Source: Catellatospora sp. KI3
GTDB taxonomy: Bacteria; Actinomycetota; Actinomycetes; Mycobacteriales; Micromonosporaceae
Length of the DNA stretch: 64,000 nt
Direction of reading: 5' to 3'
NCBI RefSeq assembly: GCF_029948125.1
Contig: NZ_JASAMB010000009.1
Coordinates: 62,001-126,000, forward strand
Shown piece by piece: positions 33,571-41,978 of this stretch; positions within the stretch are counted from its first letter, which is position 1; the number at the start of each line of letters is the position of its first letter. The position numbers were made by a program, and so were the translations under genes. The notes beneath the pieces are model-generated. The model searched no databases, was not told the origin of the DNA, and was given only the letters and a program-made list of their open reading frames with translations.

Positions 33571-35570
33571 GCGAGCCGAACATCTCGCCGTACACCGGCT
33601 GGACGCGCGCCGACTGGGCCGCCCTGGCCGACCGGATGCTGGCGGCCGCCTGGCGCCACGCCTCACCGACCGGCGCCCGGATCACCCCGCCCGGGGCGCC
33701 CGGCGGGTACGGCACCGCCGTCGACGGCCTGGAGGGGTTCGCCCGGACGTTCCTGCTCACGGGCTTCCGCATCGCGGGCGAGCAGGGCCGCGACCCCGGC
33801 AACCTGCTGGAGCGGTACGCGCGCGGCATCGCCGCCGGCACCGACCCGGCCTCGCCCGAACGCTGGGTGACCCCGCGCGAGCACGGCCAGGCCAAGGTCG
33901 AGGCGGCCTCGACCGCGCTGATCCTCGACCTGACCCGGCCCTGGCTGTGGGACCGCCTCGACGCGGGGGTCCAGGAGCGCGTCGTGGACTACCTCGCGCA
34001 GGTCGTCGGCGACCACACGTACCCGCAGAACAACTGGGTGTGGTTCCGGATCGTGGTCGAGCAGTTCCTGTCCTCGGTGGGCGGCCCGTGGTCCCCCGAG
34101 GACATGGAGGCCGACCTGGCCCGGCACGAGTCGTTCGTCCGCGCGGGCGGCTGGTACAGCGACGGCGACGAGCGCAGCTACGACCACTACGTCGGCTGGG
34201 CCCTGCACCTCTACCCGATCCTGTGGGCCCGCATGGCGGGCGCGGCCGAGGCTGCCGCGCCCCGGCTGCCCGAGTACCGGCGCCGCCTGGACGAGTTCCT
34301 GCTCGACGCGGTACGGCTGGTCGGCGCGGACGGCTCGCCGCTGCTGCAGGGCCGCAGCCTGGTGTACCGGTTCGCGGCGGCGGCGCCGTTCTGGGCCGGT
34401 GCCGTCGCCGGATCCGAGGCGCTCGACCCGGGGCTGCTGCGCCGGGCCGCCTCCGGGATCGTCAGGCACTTCGCCGACCGGGGCGCCCCCGACGCCGACG
34501 GGCTGCTCACCCTCGGCTGGTTCCACCCGTGGCGGCGGATGGCGCAGCGCTACTCCGGCACCGCCTCGCCGTACTGGGCGAGCAAGGGCATGCTGGGACT
34601 GGCGCTGCCCGCCGACCATCCGGTGTGGACCGCCGTCGAGCAGCCGCTACCGGTGGAGCGGGCCGACCAGCTCGCCGTCATCGCCGCGCCCGGCTGGGCG
34701 GTGGCCGCGACCAGGGCCGACGGCGTGGTACGGGTCTACAACCACGGCACCGACCACGCCCGCCCCGGCGCCCCGACCACCGACTCCCCGCTGTATGCGC
34801 GGCTGGCCTACTCGACCGCGACCGCCCCGCTGATGGGCGACGACGGCTGGGACACCCCGCTCGACCAGTCGGCGGTGCTGCTCGACGCCGCCGGCCGGGC
34901 CACCCACCGCAGCGGCTTCACCACCCTAGACGTGCGGCCGGCCGACGGCGGCGAGGCCGCGGTGCTGGGCTCGCGGGCCCGCTGCCGCTGGGTCGACCCG
35001 GACCGCACCACCCCCGACCACGGCAACGGCCTGCCCGGCGCGGCGGTCGACGCGGGCACGGTGACCACGGTGTCGCTGGTCCGCGCCGCCTGGGAGGTCC
35101 GGCTGGTCCGCGTCGACCCGGACGGCGCCGAGGGCTGGGCGCGGGTCACCGCCCTGCGCCTCGGCGGCTGGCCGGTCCCCACCGCCCCGCATCCGGACCG
35201 CATGGAGCGGCAGGGCGCTGCCGAAGGGCAGGGCTTCGCCGAGGTCACGGGCACGGCGCACACCTCCACCGCAGCCGGGCTGTACGGGCTGGACGCGGCC
35301 GGGGTGCGGCTGGACCGCGACGCGAGCCCGCTGGGGGAGTGGACCGCGACGCCGTGGCTCTCGGCCGTACCCACACCCGGGTCCTGGCTGGTCGCGGTGC
35401 TCGCGCTCAACGGCGGCGCGCGAGCACCGCTGGCACAGATCTCCGGACCCGAGGACGCGCCGGTCGTCCGGGTCACGTGGCCCGACGGGGCCACCACGAC
35501 GGCGGCGCTGCCCGCGCCGCCGACCGGCCCGCACCACCACCACGCACCGCACCTGTCCGACGCCGCGTGA
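33567..35570 (+). CDS. DUF2264 family protein
   Basis: The 667-residue protein starts with ATG overlapping the preceding stop (ATGA). The N-terminal two-thirds is an alpha-barrel with the DUF2264 features TRPWLWDRLDAGVQERVVDYLAQVVGDHTYPQNNWVWFRIVVEQFL, GGWYSDGDERSYDHYVGWALHLYPILWARM and SRLVYRFAAAAPFWAG-like GRSLVYRFAAAAPFWAGAV, followed by a beta-rich C-terminal domain. DUF2264 proteins are found in pectin and other acidic-polysaccharide loci and resemble uronyl hydrolases. The length is normal. No signal peptide is present, so it acts inside the cell. A stretch of His codons near the end (GPHHHHAPH) is a minor curiosity. Confidence 0.88.
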   Translation: MSEPNISPYTGWTRADWAALADRMLAAAWRHASPTGARITPPGAPGGYGTAVDGLEGFARTFLLTGFRIAGEQGRDPGNLLERYARGIAAGTDPASPERWVTPREHGQAKVEAASTALILDLTRPWLWDRLDAGVQERVVDYLAQVVGDHTYPQNNWVWFRIVVEQFLSSVGGPWSPEDMEADLARHESFVRAGGWYSDGDERSYDHYVGWALHLYPILWARMAGAAEAAAPRLPEYRRRLDEFLLDAVRLVGADGSPLLQGRSLVYRFAAAAPFWAGAVAGSEALDPGLLRRAASGIVRHFADRGAPDADGLLTLGWFHPWRRMAQRYSGTASPYWASKGMLGLALPADHPVWTAVEQPLPVERADQLAVIAAPGWAVAATRADGVVRVYNHGTDHARPGAPTTDSPLYARLAYSTATAPLMGDDGWDTPLDQSAVLLDAAGRATHRSGFTTLDVRPADGGEAAVLGSRARCRWVDPDRTTPDHGNGLPGAAVDAGTVTTVSLVRAAWEVRLVRVDPDGAEGWARVTALRLGGWPVPTAPHPDRMERQGAAEGQGFAEVTGTAHTSTAAGLYGLDAAGVRLDRDASPLGEWTATPWLSAVPTPGSWLVAVLALNGGARAPLAQISGPEDAPVVRVTWPDGATTTAALPAPPTGPHHHHAPHLSDAA

Positions 35571-35598
35571 GCGGCCGTCCCTGTTGGAAGGAACGTTC

Positions 35599-36858
35599 GT
35601 GATCAGAAGGAAGATGCTGGCTGCGGTAGGCCTGGCGATGGCCGCGCTGCTGCCGCTGACCGCGTGCGGCTCCGGTGACGACACCGAGTCCGGCCCCGTA
35701 GAACTCACCGTCGCCGTGTGGAGCCTGGCGTCCACGCCCGAGTTCCAGACCCTGTTCGACGCCTTCCACAAGGCGAACCCCGACATCACCGTCAAGCCGG
35801 TCGACATCCTGGCCGCCGACTACCCGACCAAGGTCACCACCATGCTCGCCGGCGGTGACACCACCGACGTCATCACCATGAAGACGCTGGCCGACTATGT
35901 GCGCTTCTCCGGCCGGGGCCAGCTGCAGGACCTCACCGCCTCGGCCACCGCGCAGGCGGGCAAGCTCGCCGGGCTCGACGCCTACAACCAGGGCGGCAAG
36001 TACTTCGCGCTGCCCTACCGGCAGGACTTCTGGGTCCTGTACTACAACAAGAAGCTGTTCGACGCCGCCAAGCAGCCGTACCCGGAGAACCTCACCTGGG
36101 ACCAGTACGTCGAGCTGGCCAAGAAGCTGACCTCGGGCAGCGGCGAGACCAAGGTCTACGGCGCCTACCAGCACGTGTGGCGCTCGGTCGTGCACGCCAT
36201 CGCGGCCGCGCAGACCGGCGGCGACCAGCTCGGCGGCGACTACAAGTTCCTGGCCGACCAGTACCGGACCGCGCTGGCGCTGCAGGATGCGGGGGCGACG
36301 CTCGACTACGGCACCGCGGTCACCCAGAAGACCGGGTACGCCTCGATGTTCGAGTCGGGCAAGGCCGCGATGGTGCCGATGGGCAGCTGGTTCATCGCCA
36401 AGATCCTGGCCGACAAGAAGGCCGGCACCACCGACGTCGACTGGGGCATCGCGCCGATGCCGCAGCGCACCGGCACCACCGGGGTCACCACGTTCGGGGC
36501 GCCGACCGCGTTCGCGGTCAACAAGAAGGCCAAGCACTCGGCGGCGGCGCAGAAGTTCGTGGAGTTCGCCAGCTCGCTGGAGGGCGCCAAGGCGATCACC
36601 GGGATCGGCGTGGTCCCGGCGTTCTCCAGCGACGAGATCCGCGCGCAGTACTTCACGCTGCCGGGCATGCCCACCGACGACCTGTCCAAGAAGGCGTTCG
36701 CGCCGGACAAGGTCAACCCCGAGATGCCGGTCAGCGACAAGACCGCGAAGGTGGACACGATCCTGGCCGAGGAGCATCAGCTGATCATGACCAAGGAGAA
36801 GGCCATCGACGACGGGATCAAGGAGATGGAGACCCGCGTCAAGAACGAGGTCAACTGA
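35599..36858 (+). CDS. sugar ABC transporter substrate-binding lipoprotein
   Basis: The 419-residue extracytoplasmic protein has a lipoprotein signal (MLAAVGLAMAALLPLTACGSG) with lipidated C23. The family-1 extracellular solute-binding fold is seen in VELTVAVWSLASTPEFQTLFDAFHKANPDITVKPVDI and AAMVPMGSWFIAKILADKKAG. It captures an oligosaccharide and delivers it to the two permeases downstream. GTG 35599 is chosen because GGAAGGAAC lies eight bases before it. An upstream TTG at 35584 overlaps that site and is rejected. Confidence 0.95.
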   Translation: MIRRKMLAAVGLAMAALLPLTACGSGDDTESGPVELTVAVWSLASTPEFQTLFDAFHKANPDITVKPVDILAADYPTKVTTMLAGGDTTDVITMKTLADYVRFSGRGQLQDLTASATAQAGKLAGLDAYNQGGKYFALPYRQDFWVLYYNKKLFDAAKQPYPENLTWDQYVELAKKLTSGSGETKVYGAYQHVWRSVVHAIAAAQTGGDQLGGDYKFLADQYRTALALQDAGATLDYGTAVTQKTGYASMFESGKAAMVPMGSWFIAKILADKKAGTTDVDWGIAPMPQRTGTTGVTTFGAPTAFAVNKKAKHSAAAQKFVEFASSLEGAKAITGIGVVPAFSSDEIRAQYFTLPGMPTDDLSKKAFAPDKVNPEMPVSDKTAKVDTILAEEHQLIMTKEKAIDDGIKEMETRVKNEVN

Positions 36859-36919
36859 CAGACCCGTTCGCGGGCGGTGCCGCCCGGCGCCGCCCGCGAA
36901 CCTGAGGAGGAAGGACGAC

Positions 36920-37816
36920 ATGGCACACCCGCCCACCGCGCGCTCCCGGCGCGGCCTGCGCACCACGCTCATCGGCTGGAGTTTCATCCTGCCGAACTTC
37001 CTCGGCTTCGCGCTGCTCACGCTGGTGCCGATGCTGGCGGCGTTCGTGCTGTCGTTCATGGACTGGGACTCGTACAACCCGCCGGAGTGGGTCGGGCTGA
37101 AGAACCTCGAGCGGCTGCTGGACGACGAGTCCACCAAGGTGGCGCTGCGCAACACGGCCCTCTACGCGCTCGGGCACGTGCCCCTCACCGCGCTCGCGGC
37201 ACTGGCCCTGGCCCTGCTGCTGAACCGGCGGATGGCCGGGGTCGGCTTCTTCCGGGCGGCGGCGTTCTTCCCGTACGTCACCTCGATGGTCGCCGTCGCC
37301 GTGGTCTGGAACATGCTGTTCAACCCGAGCTTCGGCCCGGTCAACCAGTTCCTGCACCTGCTCGGCGTCGAGAACCCGCCCGGCTGGACCACCAGCACCG
37401 ACTGGGCCATGCCCGCCGTGGTGCTCACCAGCGTATGGCGCGACATGGGCTACTACATGGTCCTGTTCCTGGCCGGGCTGCAGGCCATCCCGCAGGAGCA
37501 CTACGAGGCCGCCCGCGTCGACGGCGCCGGGCCCTGGCAGCGCTTCCGCGCCGTCACGCTGCCCGGACTGCGGCCGGTGACGTTCCTGGTGCTGATCCTG
37601 CTGACCGTGCAGAGCTTCAAGGTCTTCGACCTCATCGTGGTGATGACCGACGGCGGGCCCGGCCGGGCCACCCTCGTGCTCTCCCAGCAGATCTACCGCC
37701 AGGGCATCATCGAGGGCGAGTTCGGCTACGCCTCGGCCATCTCGCTGGTGCTGTTCCTGCTCGTACTGGTCCTGACCCTGATCCAGTTCTGGTTCAACAA
37801 CCGAGGGGAGCGCTGA
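36920..37816 (+). CDS. sugar ABC transporter permease (MalF-like)
   Basis: The 298-residue protein has six membrane segments and the permease EAA loop YEAARVDGAGPWQRFRAVTLPGLRPVTFLVLILL, which contacts the ATPase. The N-terminal sequence LRTTLIGWSFILPNFLGFALLTLVPMLAAFVLSFMDW is typical of the CUT1 carbohydrate family. GAGGAGGAAGGACGAC precedes ATG 36920. It overlaps the second permease by one base (TGATG). No ATPase gene follows, as is usual in actinomycetes that share an MsiK-type ATPase. Confidence 0.95.
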   Translation: MAHPPTARSRRGLRTTLIGWSFILPNFLGFALLTLVPMLAAFVLSFMDWDSYNPPEWVGLKNLERLLDDESTKVALRNTALYALGHVPLTALAALALALLLNRRMAGVGFFRAAAFFPYVTSMVAVAVVWNMLFNPSFGPVNQFLHLLGVENPPGWTTSTDWAMPAVVLTSVWRDMGYYMVLFLAGLQAIPQEHYEAARVDGAGPWQRFRAVTLPGLRPVTFLVLILLTVQSFKVFDLIVVMTDGGPGRATLVLSQQIYRQGIIEGEFGYASAISLVLFLLVLVLTLIQFWFNNRGER

Positions 37817-38670
37817 TGACCACCGCCGCGTCGCGCCCGGCGCGCGGACCGCTGGCGCTGCTGCGGCGCGCCGCCCTGTACACGGTGCTGGCCGCCCTGG
37901 CCGCCGCGATCCTGGTGCCGTTCGGCTGGATGGTCAGCGCCTCGCTCAAGCGCAACAACGAGGTGCTCACCATCCCGGTCCGGTGGATCCCGAAGGACCT
38001 CCAGTGGCACAACTTCGCCGACATCTGGGCGAAGATCCCGCTTGGCACCTACCTGGGCAACACCGTGCTGCTGAGCCTGGCCATCACGTTCCTGCAGGTG
38101 CTGACGGGCAGCTTCGCCGCGTACGGCTTCGCCAAGGTGCGCTTCCGGGGCCGCGACACCCTGTTCCTCGCGTACGTCGCGACGATCGCGGTGCCGTGGC
38201 AGGCGTACATGATCCCGCAGTACATCCTGATGCAGAAGGCCGAGCTGACCGACACGTTCTGGTCGCTGATCCTGCTCCAGGCGTTCGGGGCGTTCGGGGT
38301 GTTCCTGATGCGGCAGTACTACCTGACCATCCCGGACGAGCTGTGCGAGGCGGCCCGCGTCGACGGACTCAGCGAGTACGGCATCTGGGCGCGGATCGTG
38401 CTGCCGCTGTCGAAACCCGCGCTGGCCAGCCTGGCCCTGCTCACCTTCGTCAACACCTGGAACGACTACATGGGGCCGTTCATCTACCTGACCAGCAACG
38501 ACCTGTGGACGATCCAGCTGGGGCTGCGGTCGTTCGTGGGCCAGTTCGACGCCGACTACGCCATGATCATGACGGGGTCGGTGCTGTCGGTGCTGCCGAT
38601 CGCGGTCATCTTCCTGCTCGGCCAGCGCTACTTCATCCAGGGCATCGCCACCTCCGGCATGAAGGGCTGA
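37816..38670 (+). CDS. sugar ABC transporter permease (MalG-like)
   Basis: The 284-residue second subunit of the CUT1 transporter channel has six membrane segments, the EAA loop CEAARVDGLSEYGIWARIVLPLSKPALASLALLTF and the usual MalG ending FIQGIATSGMKG. ATG 37816 overlaps the stop of the first permease. It is followed after 6 bp by the YesL-like gene, so the whole set from 32560 to 39321 reads as one operon. Confidence 0.95.
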   Translation: MTTAASRPARGPLALLRRAALYTVLAALAAAILVPFGWMVSASLKRNNEVLTIPVRWIPKDLQWHNFADIWAKIPLGTYLGNTVLLSLAITFLQVLTGSFAAYGFAKVRFRGRDTLFLAYVATIAVPWQAYMIPQYILMQKAELTDTFWSLILLQAFGAFGVFLMRQYYLTIPDELCEAARVDGLSEYGIWARIVLPLSKPALASLALLTFVNTWNDYMGPFIYLTSNDLWTIQLGLRSFVGQFDADYAMIMTGSVLSVLPIAVIFLLGQRYFIQGIATSGMKG

Positions 38671-38676
38671 TCCTCC

Positions 38677-39321
38677 ATGCGACTGCTGGCCCGCCTGCCC
38701 TACGACACCATCTTCAACACGGTGTACGCCGGACTGAAGCTCAACCTGTGCCTGCTCGCCGCCTGCTCGCCGCTGCTGCTCGCGCTGGCGGCCAGCCGCG
38801 AGCCCCTGTCCGCCTGGCCGTTCTTCACCGCGCTGGCGGCGTTGTGCGGCCCGGCCGTCCGGGCCGCCTTCGCCACGTTCGCGGGACTGGCCGAGGGCGA
38901 CGACCGGGTCGCGCGGACCTTCCTCGCCGCCTACCGCACCTCGTTCGGCCGGTCGCTGGGCGTGGCCGCCGTCGCGGCGGCGCTGGTCATCGTGCTGGCC
39001 GCCGACTTCCAGCTCGCGTTGGGCGGCCCCTTCGGCGCGGTCACCCCGCTGCTCGCGCTGCTCATCGCCCTCGTCGTCGCGACCGCCGTCGCCGCCTTGA
39101 CCGCGGCCGCCCCGGTCCGGCCCAAGCCCCTGCTGGCCTGCGCCTACCTGTCCCTGCGCCACTGGTACCTCACCCTGGTCAACCTCGCCGTCCTGGCCGT
39201 CCTCGCCGCCGCCGTGGTCACCCGACCCGCCCTCGGCCTCTTCCTCCTGCCCGCCCCCGCCCTCTACCTCGTCTGGGCCAACACCCGCCACCTCACCCAC
39301 CCCCACCCCCTGCCACGTTGA
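38677..39321 (+). CDS. YesL-like (DUF624) membrane protein
   Basis: The 214-residue protein has five or six membrane helices. The start RLPYDTIFNTVYAGLKLNLCLLAACSPLLLAL and the later FLAAYRTSFGRSLGVAAV and YLSLRHWYLTLVNLAVLAVL agree with the DUF624/YesL family, which accompanies oligosaccharide ABC transporters in rhamnogalacturonan and other glycan loci. The role is unknown, possibly transporter assembly. The C-terminus (LTHPHPLPR) is encoded in a C-rich tract, and the stop codon itself lies inside the family-3 repeat copy that starts at 39317, so that repeat may have set the end of the gene. Confidence 0.82.
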   Translation: MRLLARLPYDTIFNTVYAGLKLNLCLLAACSPLLLALAASREPLSAWPFFTALAALCGPAVRAAFATFAGLAEGDDRVARTFLAAYRTSFGRSLGVAAVAAALVIVLAADFQLALGGPFGAVTPLLALLIALVVATAVAALTAAAPVRPKPLLACAYLSLRHWYLTLVNLAVLAVLAAAVVTRPALGLFLLPAPALYLVWANTRHLTHPHPLPR

Positions 39322-39376
39322 TCATGAACTTATGGGCGTGTTCGACGGTGTGTCTCCACCCTGGCGCCGTGATCAC
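39317..39376 (+). repeat. 60-bp intergenic repeat family 3, copy 2
   Basis: It has the same length and orientation as the copy at 27682. It differs mainly in the six bases after ACTTATGG and in a three-base block after GACGGTGTG. Its first five bases include the stop codon of the YesL-like gene (39319-39321). Confidence 0.88.
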
Positions 39377-39581
39377 CGCCGGGCCGGGTGCTGGGCGCCG
39401 GGTGCCCGGCGCGGGGCGCGGGGCGCGGGGCGGGGCGACGTCCTTGGACCGCGATCATCGGCGGTGATCGCGGTCTGGGGTCACAGCCTCGGTTGGAGGA
39501 CCACGTTTCGACCCGGGGTGGCGATCACCATGGGAGAGGCGGCGATGATCGCGGCCTGTGGGCAGAGGGGCGGGTCTGGGG

Positions 39582-40259
39582 TCAGCGCCATGAGGCGGAG
39601 TCGGGGCGGCGGGTGCGGGCCAGGGCGGAGGCGGCTGTCGCGAGCAGCAGCAGGGCAGCGAGCCACAGCGGTGAGGCCGGCACGCTCGTGTGGAGCAGCA
39701 TGCCGCCTGCCCAGGCGCCGAGCATCAGCGCCACGATCGAGGCGAGCCGCCTGAGCCGTACCGCGGTCGGGGAGGCTTCGGCGAAGAGGCCGGTCATCGT
39801 CCTGGTCAGCACGGTGGTGGTCAGATCCGGGACGCCGAGCCTGCCCACGACCGCGTTCTGCCCGCCCATCGCGACCGCGAGCAGGCCGACCAGCAGCAGG
39901 GTGACCCCGTCGGGGCGTACGCCGGCGCGGGTGACCGTGATCGCGGAGAGGACGAAGACAGCCGCCTGGATCGAGCAGGCCGCGGCCACCAGCAGCCCCC
40001 GGTGCGGGCGGGCTTCGCGGGCCACCCGGCCGCCGATCGCGGCACCGGCGACGAAGGCCGCGATCGCGACCAGGGTCGACCTGACCGAGATGTCTCCGAC
40101 GCCCGCGAGCGCGAACCCGAAGAACACCACGTTGCCGGTCATGTTGGCCACGAAGACGTGCCCCATGGTCAGGTAGCTGAACGCGTCGACCAGCCCGCTG
40201 ACCACCGTCAGCGCGAGCAGCATCCCCGGTAGCGGCCCGTGGTCGGGCGCGGTGGCCAT
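39582..40259 (-). CDS. DUF1275 (YoaK-like) membrane protein
   Basis: The 225-residue protein has about six membrane helices. The family features are LLALTVVSGLVDAFSYLTMGHVFVANMTGNVVFFGFALAG, close to the N-terminus, and MGGQNAVVGRLGVPDLTTTVLTRTMTGL in the middle. Members are small integral membrane proteins of unknown function. The length is normal. The gene is on the opposite strand to the sugar operon and is probably transcribed alone, since the next minus-strand gene is 128 bp upstream. Confidence 0.88.
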   Translation of the reverse strand: MATAPDHGPLPGMLLALTVVSGLVDAFSYLTMGHVFVANMTGNVVFFGFALAGVGDISVRSTLVAIAAFVAGAAIGGRVAREARPHRGLLVAAACSIQAAVFVLSAITVTRAGVRPDGVTLLLVGLLAVAMGGQNAVVGRLGVPDLTTTVLTRTMTGLFAEASPTAVRLRRLASIVALMLGAWAGGMLLHTSVPASPLWLAALLLLATAASALARTRRPDSASWR

Positions 40260-40303
40260 GGCCTCATTCTGGACATACCAACTGCGTGCTGCCGGTGAAG
40301 CGG

Positions 40304-40372
40304 CGAAGATCGCCGTCGCGGGTCATGCGGCGGAGCCGGACCGCGGCGGCAGACCGGTGATGGCGATCTTCG
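40304..40372. repeat. 11-bp inverted repeat with GCGATCTT core
   Basis: CGAAGATCGCC at 40304-40314 and GGCGATCTTCG at 40362-40372 are perfect complements 47 bases apart, in the spacer between two minus-strand genes. The core word is shared with the hairpins at 27777 and 60346. Confidence 0.6.
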
Positions 40373-40387
40373 AGGGTGGTGCGGTGC

Positions 40388-41269
40388 TCACTTCGACTTG
40401 CGGGCGCCGAGCAGGAGGCCGAGGACGCCGCCGACGACGAGCACGATCGCGGCGTACCGGATGCGGGTCGGGTCGGTGAACAGGGCCGCGCCGACGGCGC
40501 CGCCGGGCGTGGCGGACAGGGCCCTGGCGGTGGCGTCGCCGAGCGCCTCGGTGGCCAGCAGGTACACGCCGGGCAGGGCACCGGTCAGCGGGTACCAGAG
40601 CAGGGCCGGGCGGTCCATGCGCAGCCACGTGACCGAGTGGACCGCGGCGAGCAGGCCGGCGGCGACCGGTTGCAGGTAGCCGAAGCGGGTCTCGGCGGTG
40701 GCCTGGGCCGCGTCGGTCGCGGCCGGGCCGCCGCCCAGCACGGTCAGCAGCGGGTCCTTGAGCACGGTCAGGATCAGCCCGGCGAACAGCACCCAGGTCA
40801 TCGCCCAGAGGCTGGAGTCGAGCACCGGTCCGGGCAGCACCGCGAAGGCGCCGCCGAGCACGCACGCGGCGGCGACGGTGAGGCACAGCGTCGTCACGGA
40901 GGTCTCGGCACCGTACGCCCAGCGCACGCCCACGGCCGTGACCAGTCCGAATCCGGCACCGACCGCGAGCCCGACGAGCAGGCGCCCCAGCGCGCTCCCG
41001 CGGCGCGAGCCGGCCGCCGCCGCGATCGCCGCCGCCGTGATCAGGGACGAGGTGATCAGGTCGGGCATGGCCTGGATCGCGGCTTCGAGCGGACCGGGCC
41101 CGCCCGGGGCCCCGTGCAGCGTCGCGTACGCGGTGAAGACGCTGATGCCGAGCCAGAGCAGCCCCGTGAAGACCTCGGTCCTGGTGCCGGTGCTCTCCGC
41201 CGGCTCCTCGACGTCGGAGTCCTCGACGTCGGTGAGCGGATCGTCTTCGGCGATGGTGTCGTCGGCCAC
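40388..41269 (-). CDS. polytopic membrane protein of unknown function
   Basis: The 293-residue protein has an acidic N-terminal cytoplasmic stretch (VADDTIAEDDPLTDVEDSDVEEPAES) and about eight membrane helices, ending in a basic tail (LLLGARKSK). I recognise no transporter or enzyme signature. GTG 41269 is preferred; a TTG four codons upstream (41281) is possible and neither has a strong ribosome site. The longer open frame to 42010 runs through the GNAT gene on the other strand and is rejected. Confidence 0.65.
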   Translation of the reverse strand: MADDTIAEDDPLTDVEDSDVEEPAESTGTRTEVFTGLLWLGISVFTAYATLHGAPGGPGPLEAAIQAMPDLITSSLITAAAIAAAAGSRRGSALGRLLVGLAVGAGFGLVTAVGVRWAYGAETSVTTLCLTVAAACVLGGAFAVLPGPVLDSSLWAMTWVLFAGLILTVLKDPLLTVLGGGPAATDAAQATAETRFGYLQPVAAGLLAAVHSVTWLRMDRPALLWYPLTGALPGVYLLATEALGDATARALSATPGGAVGAALFTDPTRIRYAAIVLVVGGVLGLLLGARKSK

Positions 41270-41386
41270 GCTGGCGTCCAATGAGGTCGGTGGGGGTACG
41301 GGGCGAGGCGATCCTACGCCGCGGGCGATCGGCTTCGGCGGCGCCCTGCGGCTGATGCGAGGAGCACCCGCGTTAGCCTGCCGATC

Positions 41387-41866
41387 ATGGTGAACTGGCG
41401 GTTGCGGCCCGCGTCGGCGGCCGACCTCGAGCCGATGGCGGAGCTGCGCGCGGTGGTGCTGCGGTCGGATCTGGAGCGGCTGGGCCGCTACGACGACCAC
41501 CGGGTGCGCCAGATCCTGCGGGACCGGTACGCGCCCGAGTGCACCCGCATCATCGAGGTGGCGGGCGCGCTGGTCGGCAGCGTGTCCCTGCGCCCGGCCG
41601 ACGGCCACGTCTGGCTGGAGAACTTCTACCTGGCCGCCCACCTGCAGGGCAGCGGCATCGGCACGGCGGTGCTGCGCGGCCTGCTGGCCGACTGCGACCG
41701 CGACCGCGTCCAGGTGCGCCTGGTCGTGCTGAGCGGAAGTCCGGCCCGCGGCCTGTACGAGCGGCACGGCTTCACCGTCGAGTCGGAGGGCCCGGTCGAC
41801 GTGCTGATGGTCCGCGAACCCGGCCGGCCGACGGAAAAGGGAGGACTCCGGTCCTCCCTGCCGTAA
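41387..41866 (+). CDS. GNAT-family N-acetyltransferase
   Basis: The 159-residue GNAT protein begins LRPASAADLEPMAELRAVV. Motif A for acetyl-CoA is in ENFYLAAHLQGSGIGTAVLRGLL (Q-G-x-G-I-G), and the C-terminal GLYERHGFTVESEGPVDVLMVREP is the usual end of the fold. The substrate is unknown. It is transcribed alone. A 9-bp hairpin (41838-41846 with 41851-41859) overlaps its last codons and may end transcription before the helicase-like gene. Confidence 0.9.
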   Translation: MVNWRLRPASAADLEPMAELRAVVLRSDLERLGRYDDHRVRQILRDRYAPECTRIIEVAGALVGSVSLRPADGHVWLENFYLAAHLQGSGIGTAVLRGLLADCDRDRVQVRLVVLSGSPARGLYERHGFTVESEGPVDVLMVREPGRPTEKGGLRSSLP

Positions 41867-41978
41867 CCAGTGTAACCGGTGCACCAGGCCCTTTTGATCC
41901 GACCAGATGATGATTTTTGTGTTCTGAACTGCACATAGCCTCGTCAAGCCACCCACTGTCGCCTTCCCGGGGAGCACT

